From NCBI GenBank assembly GCA_030684555.1, contig JAUXVN010000122.1, forward strand, positions 1-40,558: a DNA stretch of 40,558 bases, given 5' to 3'. Position numbers and translations under genes: made by a program. This DNA is from Ignavibacteria bacterium (GTDB lineage: Bacteria > Bacteroidota > Ignavibacteria > Ignavibacteriales > Ignavibacteriaceae). The notes under the pieces were generated by a model, which was not told where the DNA came from, did no database searches, and saw only the letters and a list, made by a program, of their open reading frames with translations. Below are positions 18,123 through 26,852 of this stretch, in pieces. How positions within the stretch are numbered: position 1 is the first letter of the stretch; every line of letters starts with the position of its first letter.

Positions 18123-18383
18123 TAACTGTTCGTTTTTATTATGAATCAAATATAAACTTAATACGATTGATAATCAATGAAAGCTTAGGTTTCTTCAAGT
18201 TTGGTTTAATAATGATTAAGCTACACAACTGCTTCTATACCAGGTCCATTACAGAGACACAGTAAAAAATTTTTCCCTTTTTACTATTTTTGTTTTTAGT
18301 CGAAGTTATCAGTACTAAACCCAAAAGTTAAGGCGATTTGTAGAAAGGAATAATAAGAATGAATATGAAGTGGAAGCATATAT

Positions 18384-19679
18384 TTATGCCTGGTTGGTTA
18401 AATACTTCAATCCCTTTTGACCGATATCTTTTCGATAATAAATATTTTCGAATTTAATTTGATTAATTACTGAGTAAGCTTTATCAATAGCTTCTCCAAG
18501 ATAGTTATTTTTATTCAAAACAGTAATATTTAAAACACGCCCACCATTTGTGACTATCTTCCCATTTTTTTCAGCAGAACCCGCATGGAAAATAATCACA
18601 TCTTCATCCTTAAAATTATTTAGTCCGGATATTTCAAATCCTTTGTCATACTTATCAGGATAACCATTAGAAGCAGCTACAATTGTAACGGCTGAACCTC
18701 CATTATATATAACTGCATTTTCATTTAACTTACCTCTTGCAGATGAAAGTAGTAATTCCAGAAAATCACCATCTAATAATGGAAGTACAACTTGAGTTTC
18801 CGGATCGCCGAATCGACAATTGAACTCAATAACCTTAGGTCCGGTCTTTGTGAAAATTAAACCACAATAAAGACACCCGGAAAAAGGATTCCCTTCATTT
18901 CGCATTTCATTTAATACCGGAGTGATTATTTGATTTTTAATTTGTTCCATTAATTCATCAGTCACTATTGATGTTGGGGCATATGCACCCATGCCTCCTG
19001 TATTTTTACCGGTATCTCCGTCACCAATTCTTTTATGATCTTGTGCAGCCGGCAAACAGATAAATTTCTCTCCATCAGTAATAGCAAAAATGGAAGTCTC
19101 ATCTCCTTCTAAAAATTCTTCGATGATTATTTTATTACCAGATTCACCGAAGATATCTTTTATAAAAATTTCTTCCAATACTGAATTTACTTCAACTTTA
19201 GAAAAGCAAATTGAAACTCCTTTGCCGGCGGCTAATCCATTCGCTTTAACTACAACAGGATATCCAATTGAATCAGAGTAATTCAATGCATCATTATATT
19301 GTGCTCGATTAAATTCATTAAACCTTGCAGTCGGTACATTAGCTCTTTGCATAATTAATTTTGCATAAGCTTTATCCGATTCTATCATCGCAGCATTTTT
19401 TGAGGGACCAAACACAGAAATATTATTCTCTCTCAAGAAATCACTTAAACCATCAACCAATGGAATTTCCGGTCCAATAACAACCAAATCAATTTTAGCT
19501 TCTGAACAAAATTCTAAAACTTCTTCTTTATTTGATGAATTTATGTTAATGTTTTTTGCTATTAACGAAGTTCCACCATTTCCGGGAAGTAGATAAAGAT
19601 TCTGACACTTTTCAGATTTTTTGATAGCCCATGCTAATGCATGTTCTCTTCCTCCTGAACCGATTATTAAAATATTCAT
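18384..19679 (-). CDS. purD: Phosphoribosylamine--glycine ligase
   Basis: 431 residues, full length. N-terminal MNILIIGSGGREHALAW is the family signature. The ATP-grasp domain (about 100-330) has PVVVKANGLAAGKGV, IIEEFLEGDE and QDHKRIGDGDTGKNTGGMGAY-type motifs; LIFTKTGPKVIEFNCRFGDPE is diagnostic. It catalyses the second step of de novo purine synthesis, making GAR. It starts two bases after the glycosyltransferase stop, so it is the last gene of a guaB-pepP-GT-purD run. Confidence 0.95.
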   Translation of the reverse strand: MNILIIGSGGREHALAWAIKKSEKCQNLYLLPGNGGTSLIAKNININSSNKEEVLEFCSEAKIDLVVIGPEIPLVDGLSDFLRENNISVFGPSKNAAMIESDKAYAKLIMQRANVPTARFNEFNRAQYNDALNYSDSIGYPVVVKANGLAAGKGVSICFSKVEVNSVLEEIFIKDIFGESGNKIIIEEFLEGDETSIFAITDGEKFICLPAAQDHKRIGDGDTGKNTGGMGAYAPTSIVTDELMEQIKNQIITPVLNEMRNEGNPFSGCLYCGLIFTKTGPKVIEFNCRFGDPETQVVLPLLDGDFLELLLSSARGKLNENAVIYNGGSAVTIVAASNGYPDKYDKGFEISGLNNFKDEDVIIFHAGSAEKNGKIVTNGGRVLNITVLNKNNYLGEAIDKAYSVINQIKFENIYYRKDIGQKGLKYLTNQA

Positions 19680-19681
19680 TT

Positions 19682-20959
19682 TTAGACTCTCACTAAAAAT
19701 TGAAATTCTTTGGTAATTAATTCAGTCAGGAAATCACGCCGATGTTTTTCTACAAATTCAATATTTGGAATTGGAAATTGATTTAATCTATAAAGAGAAT
19801 ATGCTTTGATAATATTTTGTTTAATTTGTTCAACATCATCCGGATCTGATAAAAGTGACGCGCCGTATTCCGTTGCGGCTGATTTCAAAGCTCCATCTGG
19901 AAGGCATGCAATAATTGGTTTTTTACTTCCAAAATACTCGAATAGTTTTCCGCTTGAGATAGTATCGGCATTTCTTCCATAACCAACCATTAACCATAAA
20001 ACATCACTCATCATAATTTTATTAATGGCTTCTGAATGGTTTAAATAACCGTGTTCTTTTACAAAACTTTGAATACCTAATTTCTTAATGAATTTATAAT
20101 TTTCTTTTCTTAAAAAACCAACAAAATGCAACTCAATGTTTGAAGCTATATCAGGGCGCTCAATAGTTAACTCCTTGAAAGCTTTTAATAAATATTTTGG
20201 GGTGATATATTCATAGAAGATCCCGGAATAAGTAAGTATCATTTTATTATTAGGTTTCTTTTCCGGCTGAGCTTTAGCGAAATCTTCAGGATCATAACCA
20301 TGAGGCAAAATCATCACATCATTGAATGTGATGAATTTATAATAATCCATTAATTTTTCTTTGATACGTCTGTTAGTAACCGTAATGAAATCAGCTGTTT
20401 TTAATGCTGCATATTCCATTCGCTTTATGGCAATTTTATGAAACGGTGTAGCATAAAACGCAAAATGATAACCAAACCATAAATCTCTATAATCAATAGC
20501 CAATGGAATATTAAATTCTTTCTTTAACTGAACCCCAAGATTAAATGCTGAAAATGGTGGACCGCTTACAAAGATTAAGTCAAATTTTTCAGTTTCAATC
20601 AATTCCTTAGCTTTTATATAAGCGGCTTTACACCAGGCGGTTTTATTGTCAGGAATAAAAAAAGTACTACTTAATCGGCTAAGAAATTTTCTTATAATTT
20701 CTGCCGGCATTTTAATTGTACCTTTTTTTGCAAGAAGAGAATTAACTTCTCTCCCTTTTACGCGAACGATTTTTACTGGTTTATCTTTTAAGTCATTTAA
20801 CAATGAATAATCGTGAGCATAATATCCGGTTAACTCAGTTGTGAGAACAGTAGGTTCCCAGTTGTATTGAGGCATGTATTTAACAAACTTAAGTGTTCGT
20901 TGTACACCACTTAAACCGGTTGGCGGGAAATAATAAGCAATAACTAAAATTTTGAACAT
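19682..20959 (-). CDS. GT4-like glycosyltransferase
   Basis: 425 residues. The GT-B fold is suggested by N-terminal ILVIAYYFPPTGLSGVQRTLKF, the usual opening of family 4 glycosyltransferases, and by the C-terminal donor domain with SSGKLFEYFGSKKPIIA (about 345-361), where the Glu and Gly/Ser typical of nucleotide-sugar binding are visible. No signal peptide. Acceptor and donor cannot be read from the sequence. It lies between a peptidase and a purine gene, six bases after pepP, so the operon does not point to a particular polysaccharide. Confidence 0.78.
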   Translation of the reverse strand: MFKILVIAYYFPPTGLSGVQRTLKFVKYMPQYNWEPTVLTTELTGYYAHDYSLLNDLKDKPVKIVRVKGREVNSLLAKKGTIKMPAEIIRKFLSRLSSTFFIPDNKTAWCKAAYIKAKELIETEKFDLIFVSGPPFSAFNLGVQLKKEFNIPLAIDYRDLWFGYHFAFYATPFHKIAIKRMEYAALKTADFITVTNRRIKEKLMDYYKFITFNDVMILPHGYDPEDFAKAQPEKKPNNKMILTYSGIFYEYITPKYLLKAFKELTIERPDIASNIELHFVGFLRKENYKFIKKLGIQSFVKEHGYLNHSEAINKIMMSDVLWLMVGYGRNADTISSGKLFEYFGSKKPIIACLPDGALKSAATEYGASLLSDPDDVEQIKQNIIKAYSLYRLNQFPIPNIEFVEKHRRDFLTELITKEFQFLVRV

Positions 20960-20965
20960 TGATTT

Positions 20966-22018
20966 CTAATAGTTTGTGAGATTGAGCGAACCATTTATCG
21001 TAATTAGATAATTATTTTCTATCCTTATACCAAATTTTCCGGAAAAATATAAAGCAGGTTCTATAGCAACAATTTGGTTTACTTCAAGTACTTCTTTTGA
21101 TTGATTTGATATTCTTGGCTTCTGATGAACATCATATCCAATTCCATGACCTAATGCGTGGATAAATTTATCTTCTAAATTTTTATCCTTAAAAATCTTT
21201 CGAACAGAATTATCTAATTCAGCAACTTTAGCTCCCGGTTTTAGTAATTTTTCTGACTCAGTTATAGCTTCTTTCGTTAATAAATATGAATTATAAATTT
21301 CTTTATTTTCAGAAAGAAGAATTGTTCTTGAAATATCTGTACAAATTCCTTTGTACATAACACCAAAATCTAAAAGAATTACTTTTTCTTTTCCCAACTT
21401 TTTTAGCTTTGGTTCATAATGAGGTAAAGCTGAAGATTTTCCAAATGCGACAATTGGGGAAAATGATTCTCTATCACCACCATGTTTTTTTATTAGATAA
21501 TTGATCTCTTGTGCTAAATCAAATTCGGTGACACCAGGTTTAATCTCGTTCAAAATTTCAGTGTACACTTTATTTGTTATAAGTGAAGCTCTTTTGAACC
21601 TACTTAGAGATTCATCATCATGAGTCCCGGTTAACTTAGTCAGTTTATCGCTTATATTTACAAACTTTACTTTTGGAAAAATTTTTCTTAAAGATTTTGT
21701 AAATGAAACTGTAAGATTATCTTCTTCAATACCAACCTTACCACGTAGAATTTTTTGTTCATTAAAATAAGATAAAATCGGTTTGGAGATGACAACGCAA
21801 TTTAAATTTTTAGCTTCGTTAACACATAATTCTTGAAACATTTGATGATAAATCAGTGTAAATTCTTCATCTCCGTAAACTAAAAATGATCCCTCAATTT
21901 CAATATCTATTGAATATTTCTTTGCAGAAGTGGATGAAAGAAGTAAGGCATCTAAAGATAGTTCATCTTTTAATTTCTTCAGCTTTTGTTGACGTATTTG
22001 TAAAAAAATATTTTTCAT
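20966..22018 (-). CDS. M24-family metallopeptidase, Xaa-Pro aminopeptidase type
   Basis: 350 residues. A creatinase-like N-terminal domain (about 1-125) precedes a pita-bread M24 domain with metal ligands Asp in LLDFGV, Asp in CTDISR, His in HALGHGIG, Glu in AIEPAL and Glu in RIENN. This is the Xaa-Pro dipeptidase/aminopeptidase pattern (pepQ/pepP). The protein is shorter than E. coli PepP (about 440) and close to pepQ types, so the dipeptidase versus aminopeptidase split is unresolved. The frame opens at GTG 22021, but ATG 22018 overlaps the guaB TGA by one base (TGATG) and is the better start through translational coupling. Confidence 0.85.
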   Translation of the reverse strand: MKNIFLQIRQQKLKKLKDELSLDALLLSSTSAKKYSIDIEIEGSFLVYGDEEFTLIYHQMFQELCVNEAKNLNCVVISKPILSYFNEQKILRGKVGIEEDNLTVSFTKSLRKIFPKVKFVNISDKLTKLTGTHDDESLSRFKRASLITNKVYTEILNEIKPGVTEFDLAQEINYLIKKHGGDRESFSPIVAFGKSSALPHYEPKLKKLGKEKVILLDFGVMYKGICTDISRTILLSENKEIYNSYLLTKEAITESEKLLKPGAKVAELDNSVRKIFKDKNLEDKFIHALGHGIGYDVHQKPRISNQSKEVLEVNQIVAIEPALYFSGKFGIRIENNYLITINGSLNLTNY

Positions 22019-23484
22019 CACTTATGATAATTTGGAGCTTCTTTAGTAATTGTAACATCATGCGGATGGCTTTCACGCTGACCGGCTAAAGTTATTTTAA
22101 TGAATTTAGTTTTTTCTTTTAATTCTTTTATCGTCTTCACTCCGCAATAACCCATAGATGCTCTTAGCCCTCCAATAAGTTGATAAACCGTATCCGATAA
22201 TGGTCCCTTATAAGGGACTCTTCCTTCAACTCCCTCCGGAACAAGTTTATTAATATCTTCTTCAACATCTTGAAAATATCTATCCTTGCTCCCAAGTTTC
22301 ATTGCTTCAATAGAACCCATTCCCCGGTAAACTTTAAAACTACGTCCTTCATAAAGTACTTTTTCTCCGGGTGATTCATCTACACCTGCAAACAGACCTC
22401 CTATCATAACTGAATCTGCTCCCGCTGCAATCGCCTTTGGAACATCTCCGGTATGTTTGATGCCACCATCAGCAATAATCGTAATATTCTTCCCTTTTAA
22501 AGCTCTATAAACTTCTGAAACTGCGGTTATCTGAGGGATTCCAATTCCGGTAACAATTCTTGTTGTACATATAGAACCGGGACCAATACCGACTTTAACT
22601 GCATTTACTTTGCACGAATAGAGTTCAAGTGCGGCTTCATAAGTCCCTATATTACCAGCAATTAACTGAATATCCTTAAATGTTTTTCTAATTTTCTTTA
22701 TTGTTCTAATCACACCCATTGAATGCCCATGTGCCGTATCAATCACAATAGCATCAACTCCACTGTTAATCAAACCTGATATTCTATCCATCGTATCAGT
22801 CGTGATCCCAACACCTGCTCCGACTCTTAACCTTCCATGTTCATCTTTTGAGGCATTAGGGTGTTTTTTCTTCTTCTGAATATCCTTGAAAGTTATTAAT
22901 CCTTTTAGAAAACCATTCTTATCAACAACAGGCAATTTTTCAATTTTATATTGCTGCAATATTTTTTCAGCTTTAGCAAAATCTGTTCCGAGTGGAGCAG
23001 TTATAAGATTTTGAGAAGTCATTAAATTTTTGATTTTAAGCTTCTGGTTCGGTTGAAAACGGAGATCTCTATTTGTTAAAATTCCAACTAATTTGCCAGC
23101 TACATCAACTATCGGAATACCACTTATACTGAATTTTTTCATCAATGCCATTGCATCCGCAACTCTATGTTCTTCAGTTAGAGTTACGGGATTTCTAATC
23201 ATTCCGCTTTCTGACCGTTTTACTTTATCTACCTCTTCACACTGTTTTTCAATCGACATATTTTTATGAAGTATTCCGATTCCTCCTTCGCGTGCCATAG
23301 CGATTGCCATTTCAGCTTCTGTTACTGTATCCATAGCCGCTGTTATAAATGGTATATTCAATTTAATATCGGGAGTTAAATGTGTTGAAATGTCTACTTC
23401 ACGAGGTAAGAATTCTGATTTCCTTGGAAGCAAAAGCACATCATCAAATGTTAGTCCTTCAAATATTATTTTTGAGTTTTTCAT
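22018..23484 (-). CDS. guaB: Inosine-5'-monophosphate dehydrogenase
   Basis: 488 residues, full length. TIM-barrel N terminus FDDVLLLP at 13-20, two CBS domains at about 95-205, catalytic Cys306 in [17 protein letters not shown] at about 340, and the flap motif MKLGSKDRY. It converts IMP to XMP, the committed step to GMP. It is first in a run with pepP, the glycosyltransferase and purD, which links IMP use and purine synthesis. The 60 bases upstream contain the terminator of the acyl-CoA dehydrogenase, so the promoter should lie between 23485 and 23517. Confidence 0.96.
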   Translation of the reverse strand: MKNSKIIFEGLTFDDVLLLPRKSEFLPREVDISTHLTPDIKLNIPFITAAMDTVTEAEMAIAMAREGGIGILHKNMSIEKQCEEVDKVKRSESGMIRNPVTLTEEHRVADAMALMKKFSISGIPIVDVAGKLVGILTNRDLRFQPNQKLKIKNLMTSQNLITAPLGTDFAKAEKILQQYKIEKLPVVDKNGFLKGLITFKDIQKKKKHPNASKDEHGRLRVGAGVGITTDTMDRISGLINSGVDAIVIDTAHGHSMGVIRTIKKIRKTFKDIQLIAGNIGTYEAALELYSCKVNAVKVGIGPGSICTTRIVTGIGIPQITAVSEVYRALKGKNITIIADGGIKHTGDVPKAIAAGADSVMIGGLFAGVDESPGEKVLYEGRSFKVYRGMGSIEAMKLGSKDRYFQDVEEDINKLVPEGVEGRVPYKGPLSDTVYQLIGGLRASMGYCGVKTIKELKEKTKFIKITLAGQRESHPHDVTITKEAPNYHK

Positions 23485-23510
23485 AAAAACCTTAATGATT
23501 TAAATACTTT

Positions 23511-23540
23511 ATACAAAAAAGACCACATTAAGTGGTCTTT
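23511..23540 (-). terminator. Intrinsic terminator after the acyl-CoA dehydrogenase
   Basis: AAAGACCAC (23518-23526) pairs with GTGGTCTTT (23532-23540) around a five-base loop; on the minus strand a T-rich run follows. It separates the acyl-CoA dehydrogenase from guaB. Confidence 0.85.
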
Positions 23541-23546
23541 AAATTG

Positions 23547-24716
23547 TTAATCGAAAGCCGCTATTCCGGTAATATCTTCACCTATAATGAGGGTGTGCAT
23601 TTCATGCGTTCCTTCATATGTTTTAACTGATTCTAGATTTGCAGCGTGTCTCATTACCGGATATTCATCTAATATTCCATTTGCCCCAAGAATCTCTCTA
23701 GATTGTCTAGCAATATCTAAAGCTAATTCACAATTATTCCTTTTTGCCATTGAGACTTGTTGAAATCTCAGTTTACCCGAATCTTTCAAACGTCCCAATT
23801 GGAGGTTTAGAAGTTGTGCTTTAGTCGTCTCAGTCAAGAAAAACACTAATTTTTCTTGAGTCATCTGATATCCGGCAATTGGTCTGCTAAACTGTTTTCT
23901 TGATTTAGCATAATTTAAAGCTGAATCATAGCAAGCCATCATAGAACCTACAACTCCCCACGCAATTCCATATCGGGCTTGGTTTAAACACATCAATGGA
24001 CTCTTTAAACCTGAAGTATTTGGGAAAATATTTTTTTCGGGAATAAAGACATCCTCAAAAATCAATTCTGAAGTTACAGATGCGCGTAATGAATGTTTAC
24101 CTTTCATTTCAGGAGCTGAATATCCTTTTGTTCCTTTTTCTACTAAGAAACCGTGTACAACTCCATCCATCTTTGCCCATACAACTGCAACATCTGCAAT
24201 TGTTCCATTAGTGATCCACATTTTTGCGCCATTTATCAGATAACCACCTTCTACTTTTTCAGCTTTGGTTACCATTCCACCTGGATTCGAGCCATAGTCA
24301 GGCTCTGTTAAACCGAAACATCCAATTTTTTCTCCTTTAGCAAGTAACGGAAGCCAATAATCTTTCTGTTCTTCACTTCCAAAAGTGAAAATTGGATACA
24401 TAACAAGTGCACTTTGAACCGAAGCAAATGAACGAACACCACTATCACCGCGCTCAAGCTCTTGCATAATTAAACCGTAAGCAACATTATTCATTTCCGC
24501 ACAACCATATTTTGAAGGCAACGTCGGACCAAATAATCCGAGTTCAGCCATCTTTGGAATTATAAATTTTGGGAATTTAGCTTCACGGTTATATTCTTCA
24601 ATTACAGGAATAATTTCTGCGCTTACGAAATCTCGAACAGTATCTCGAACCATTATTTCATCTTCTGAAAGAAGAGTATCTAAATTAAAATAATCAACAC
24701 CGGAAAATTTATTCAT
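23547..24716 (-). CDS. Acyl-CoA dehydrogenase, glutaryl-CoA dehydrogenase-like
   Basis: 389 residues from ATG 24716, with FAD-binding CFGLTEPDYGSNPGG (about 132-146), KMWITNG and SRKQFSRPIAGYQMTQ. The catalytic base is the Glu in TYEGTHEMHT near the C terminus. The pattern RSFASVQSALVM near residue 95 and the TYEGTHE-ITGI ending resemble glutaryl-CoA dehydrogenases, which oxidise and decarboxylate glutaryl-CoA in lysine and aromatic breakdown. Without a second pathway gene I keep the call general. The frame can open at TTG 24728, but ATG 24716 is preceded by GGTGATAAC and is preferred. It has its own terminator, so it is a single-gene transcript. Confidence 0.85.
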   Translation of the reverse strand: MNKFSGVDYFNLDTLLSEDEIMVRDTVRDFVSAEIIPVIEEYNREAKFPKFIIPKMAELGLFGPTLPSKYGCAEMNNVAYGLIMQELERGDSGVRSFASVQSALVMYPIFTFGSEEQKDYWLPLLAKGEKIGCFGLTEPDYGSNPGGMVTKAEKVEGGYLINGAKMWITNGTIADVAVVWAKMDGVVHGFLVEKGTKGYSAPEMKGKHSLRASVTSELIFEDVFIPEKNIFPNTSGLKSPLMCLNQARYGIAWGVVGSMMACYDSALNYAKSRKQFSRPIAGYQMTQEKLVFFLTETTKAQLLNLQLGRLKDSGKLRFQQVSMAKRNNCELALDIARQSREILGANGILDEYPVMRHAANLESVKTYEGTHEMHTLIIGEDITGIAAFD

Positions 24717-24807
24717 TGTTATCACCAATATTTAATTGTAATAACAAAGTTAATTATTAGCGTTAAGAGAACCAAAATATTTCGAAATGAAATTGTTTGA
24801 CAATTGA

Positions 24808-26190
24808 CTATTTGATAGGTTTTTGCTTTCGAATGATTCCATAAACATGGATAATTGCTGCCGCAAACAAACCAATTAACATAGGTTCAATCTCGTTGCC
24901 CCACTCATCTAACAATTGATTTTTTTGAAGAATGAACCAGATTAAACTTGTTAAACTTCCAACTATTAGTTCTATGATACTTAATTTGTAAGAGATTTTT
25001 AATTTTTGAAAATAAGCACCAAAAACTAGAAGGATTAAACCTGGTATAAATATAGAACCGATTGTATACCAAATTTCGATAACTGATGGAATAAAATAAG
25101 CAATAAGAAATGAGAAAAAAGAAGTTAATATCATCCCGATTCTTGAAAGGGATTTATAATTAGTTTTATCTGAACTATTAAATAAATCATTACCGAGAGT
25201 TGTTCCACTCAGAAATACAAAACTATTTGTTGTGGATAAAATTGTTGCAAATAGTGCTGAATAAAACAATCCCTTAAAACCGGGAGATAAAATTTGTTCT
25301 GCCAATAGTAAGTATGAGAATGATGTCTGTTGCAAATTAGGTAGCGATGCACGGGCATATAATCCGGTTGAAGTTGTTAAAAAATCAAATAATGCCCAAA
25401 GTGGAATTGATAAAATTATTCCCCACTTTGCAACCTTTGCACTTTTGGCGGCTGTTGTTCTTTGATGAAATCCGGGATCAGCGAAAGTCCATAATGCAAT
25501 TGTAAACCAGACAATTAAAAATAATGGTGATACTCCGCCGGTTAAAGTTAAATGATCATTTGGAAGATTCTCTGCGAGAAAAGTAAAATCACCAAGAGCA
25601 TTATAACTGAACAAAAAGATAAGAATGAAGCCGAGAAACATTATTACGAATTCAAAGACATCTGTATATAAATCAGATTTATACCCACCCGAAATCATAT
25701 ATGGAACTGAAATAATGATTGCCAGGATTAAACCCCAAAAATTGGTTATTCCGAAAATCGCTTGAAAGATTACAGATAACATTAAAAAATAAGGAGCGGG
25801 TGAAACAAGAAAAAATACAAATACCGATGCTATTTTACCAGTTAACTCACCGTATTCTAATTTGAGTTTTTCGGGTATTGTGAAGAGCCCTGCTAAATGA
25901 ATTTTTTCGGCAAAAAATATTGCAAAAAGAAAAGCAAAAATATAATATGGAAGCCCCTGTGTCACCCATGAAATGATGCCATATGAATATGTAAACTCAC
26001 CAACACCAAGTATTCCACCATACCAGGTTGAAACATTAGTAATGATAAAAAGCAGCAGCCCTACTTTTCTCCCTCCCAATTGAAAATCATCCGTTTTGTT
26101 TGATTTCCTTCCAAAGTAAAATCCTATGAAGATTACTATTAGAAAAAATATAAGGATAATTGAATAATCAATTCTACTTAGAGTGATCAT
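24808..26190 (-). CDS. Sodium:solute symporter (SSS) family, predicted thiamine transporter
   Basis: 460 residues with about 13 hydrophobic segments of the SSS (sodium/solute symporter) family. The opening DYSIILIFFLIVIFIGFYFGRK, then GGRKVG, and the ALWTFADPGFHQRTTAAK motif about half way are typical of the sodium-glucose/proline transporter superfamily. The gene is the third of a TPP-riboswitch operon, and its ATG overlaps the stop of the thiamine pyrophosphokinase by four bases (ATGA), so thiamine or a precursor is the best substrate guess. An SSS-family thiamine transporter (ThiV) was predicted elsewhere from TPP-riboswitch context; the usual Bacteroidota partner in this position is PnuT. 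Substrate is inference. Confidence 0.78.
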   Translation of the reverse strand: MITLSRIDYSIILIFFLIVIFIGFYFGRKSNKTDDFQLGGRKVGLLLFIITNVSTWYGGILGVGEFTYSYGIISWVTQGLPYYIFAFLFAIFFAEKIHLAGLFTIPEKLKLEYGELTGKIASVFVFFLVSPAPYFLMLSVIFQAIFGITNFWGLILAIIISVPYMISGGYKSDLYTDVFEFVIMFLGFILIFLFSYNALGDFTFLAENLPNDHLTLTGGVSPLFLIVWFTIALWTFADPGFHQRTTAAKSAKVAKWGIILSIPLWALFDFLTTSTGLYARASLPNLQQTSFSYLLLAEQILSPGFKGLFYSALFATILSTTNSFVFLSGTTLGNDLFNSSDKTNYKSLSRIGMILTSFFSFLIAYFIPSVIEIWYTIGSIFIPGLILLVFGAYFQKLKISYKLSIIELIVGSLTSLIWFILQKNQLLDEWGNEIEPMLIGLFAAAIIHVYGIIRKQKPIK

Positions 26191-26852
26191 TTATGAAAAA
26201 AAGTTTTTATTGATCTCACAAGAATAAACTTTCCGGAATCTATTTTTAGTTTTATTTCTGATTTTGTCGCGATATTACTGATACTGTCTTGATTACCGAA
26301 AGTAAGATTTAACACTTCTAATGAGTATTTTAATCCATCCGAAGTTAGGTTTCCTCTCTCACTAAAACCAAACACCGATACAATTTCCCCTTTTTTGGTT
26401 GAGATGTTTTCTGATGATCCTAAAAAACTGAGAGCCGAATCTCCTACTATAATATTGATAATTATTTTATCAAGATATTTAAGTCCAAGACTTAAATTAC
26501 CCAATAGATGATCAAAACGATTACCATCAACACCTAAAAGCATAATATGTGTGAATTTCTTTTTGATTAAATACTTTATCGATTTTTCTACATCAGTATC
26601 ACTTTGTCGACTTATTTTAATTAATTCAGTAACTCCCGGTTTAATCTTTTTTAATGTCGAACTTGATAACGAATCAAAATCGCCGATTATAAAATTTGGA
26701 GTAATCCCCATTTCATGCAGTGAATTTGCACCGCCGTCAGCAGCAACGATTGTTGAATAACCTTGTTTTAATAATTGATTAAAAACTTTTTTAGAAGGTT
26801 TTTTACCATTTGCTACAATTATTGCTTTTTTATCAATCTTTATTTTTTTCAT
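26187..26852 (-). CDS. thiN: Thiamine pyrophosphokinase
   Basis: 221 residues with the four TPK motifs: AADGGAN (37-43), GDFDS (57-61), QSDTD (83-87) and GNRFDH (110-115). These hold Mg-ATP and thiamine for transfer of pyrophosphate, giving TPP directly. The C-terminal half has the beta-sandwich thiamine-binding look (ISTKKGEIVSVFGFS). It follows the TonB receptor stop with no gap (TAA-ATG) and overlaps the symporter by four bases, so the three are one operon under the TPP riboswitch. Confidence 0.9.
   Translation of the reverse strand: MKKIKIDKKAIIVANGKKPSKKVFNQLLKQGYSTIVAADGGANSLHEMGITPNFIIGDFDSLSSSTLKKIKPGVTELIKISRQSDTDVEKSIKYLIKKKFTHIMLLGVDGNRFDHLLGNLSLGLKYLDKIIINIIVGDSALSFLGSSENISTKKGEIVSVFGFSERGNLTSDGLKYSLEVLNLTFGNQDSISNIATKSEIKLKIDSGKFILVRSIKTFFHK

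Noticed and set aside
18123-18383. Riboswitch or small gene in the gap between purD and alr
   Set aside because: Only a weak AT-rich hairpin and no conserved aptamer blocks or credible open frame.
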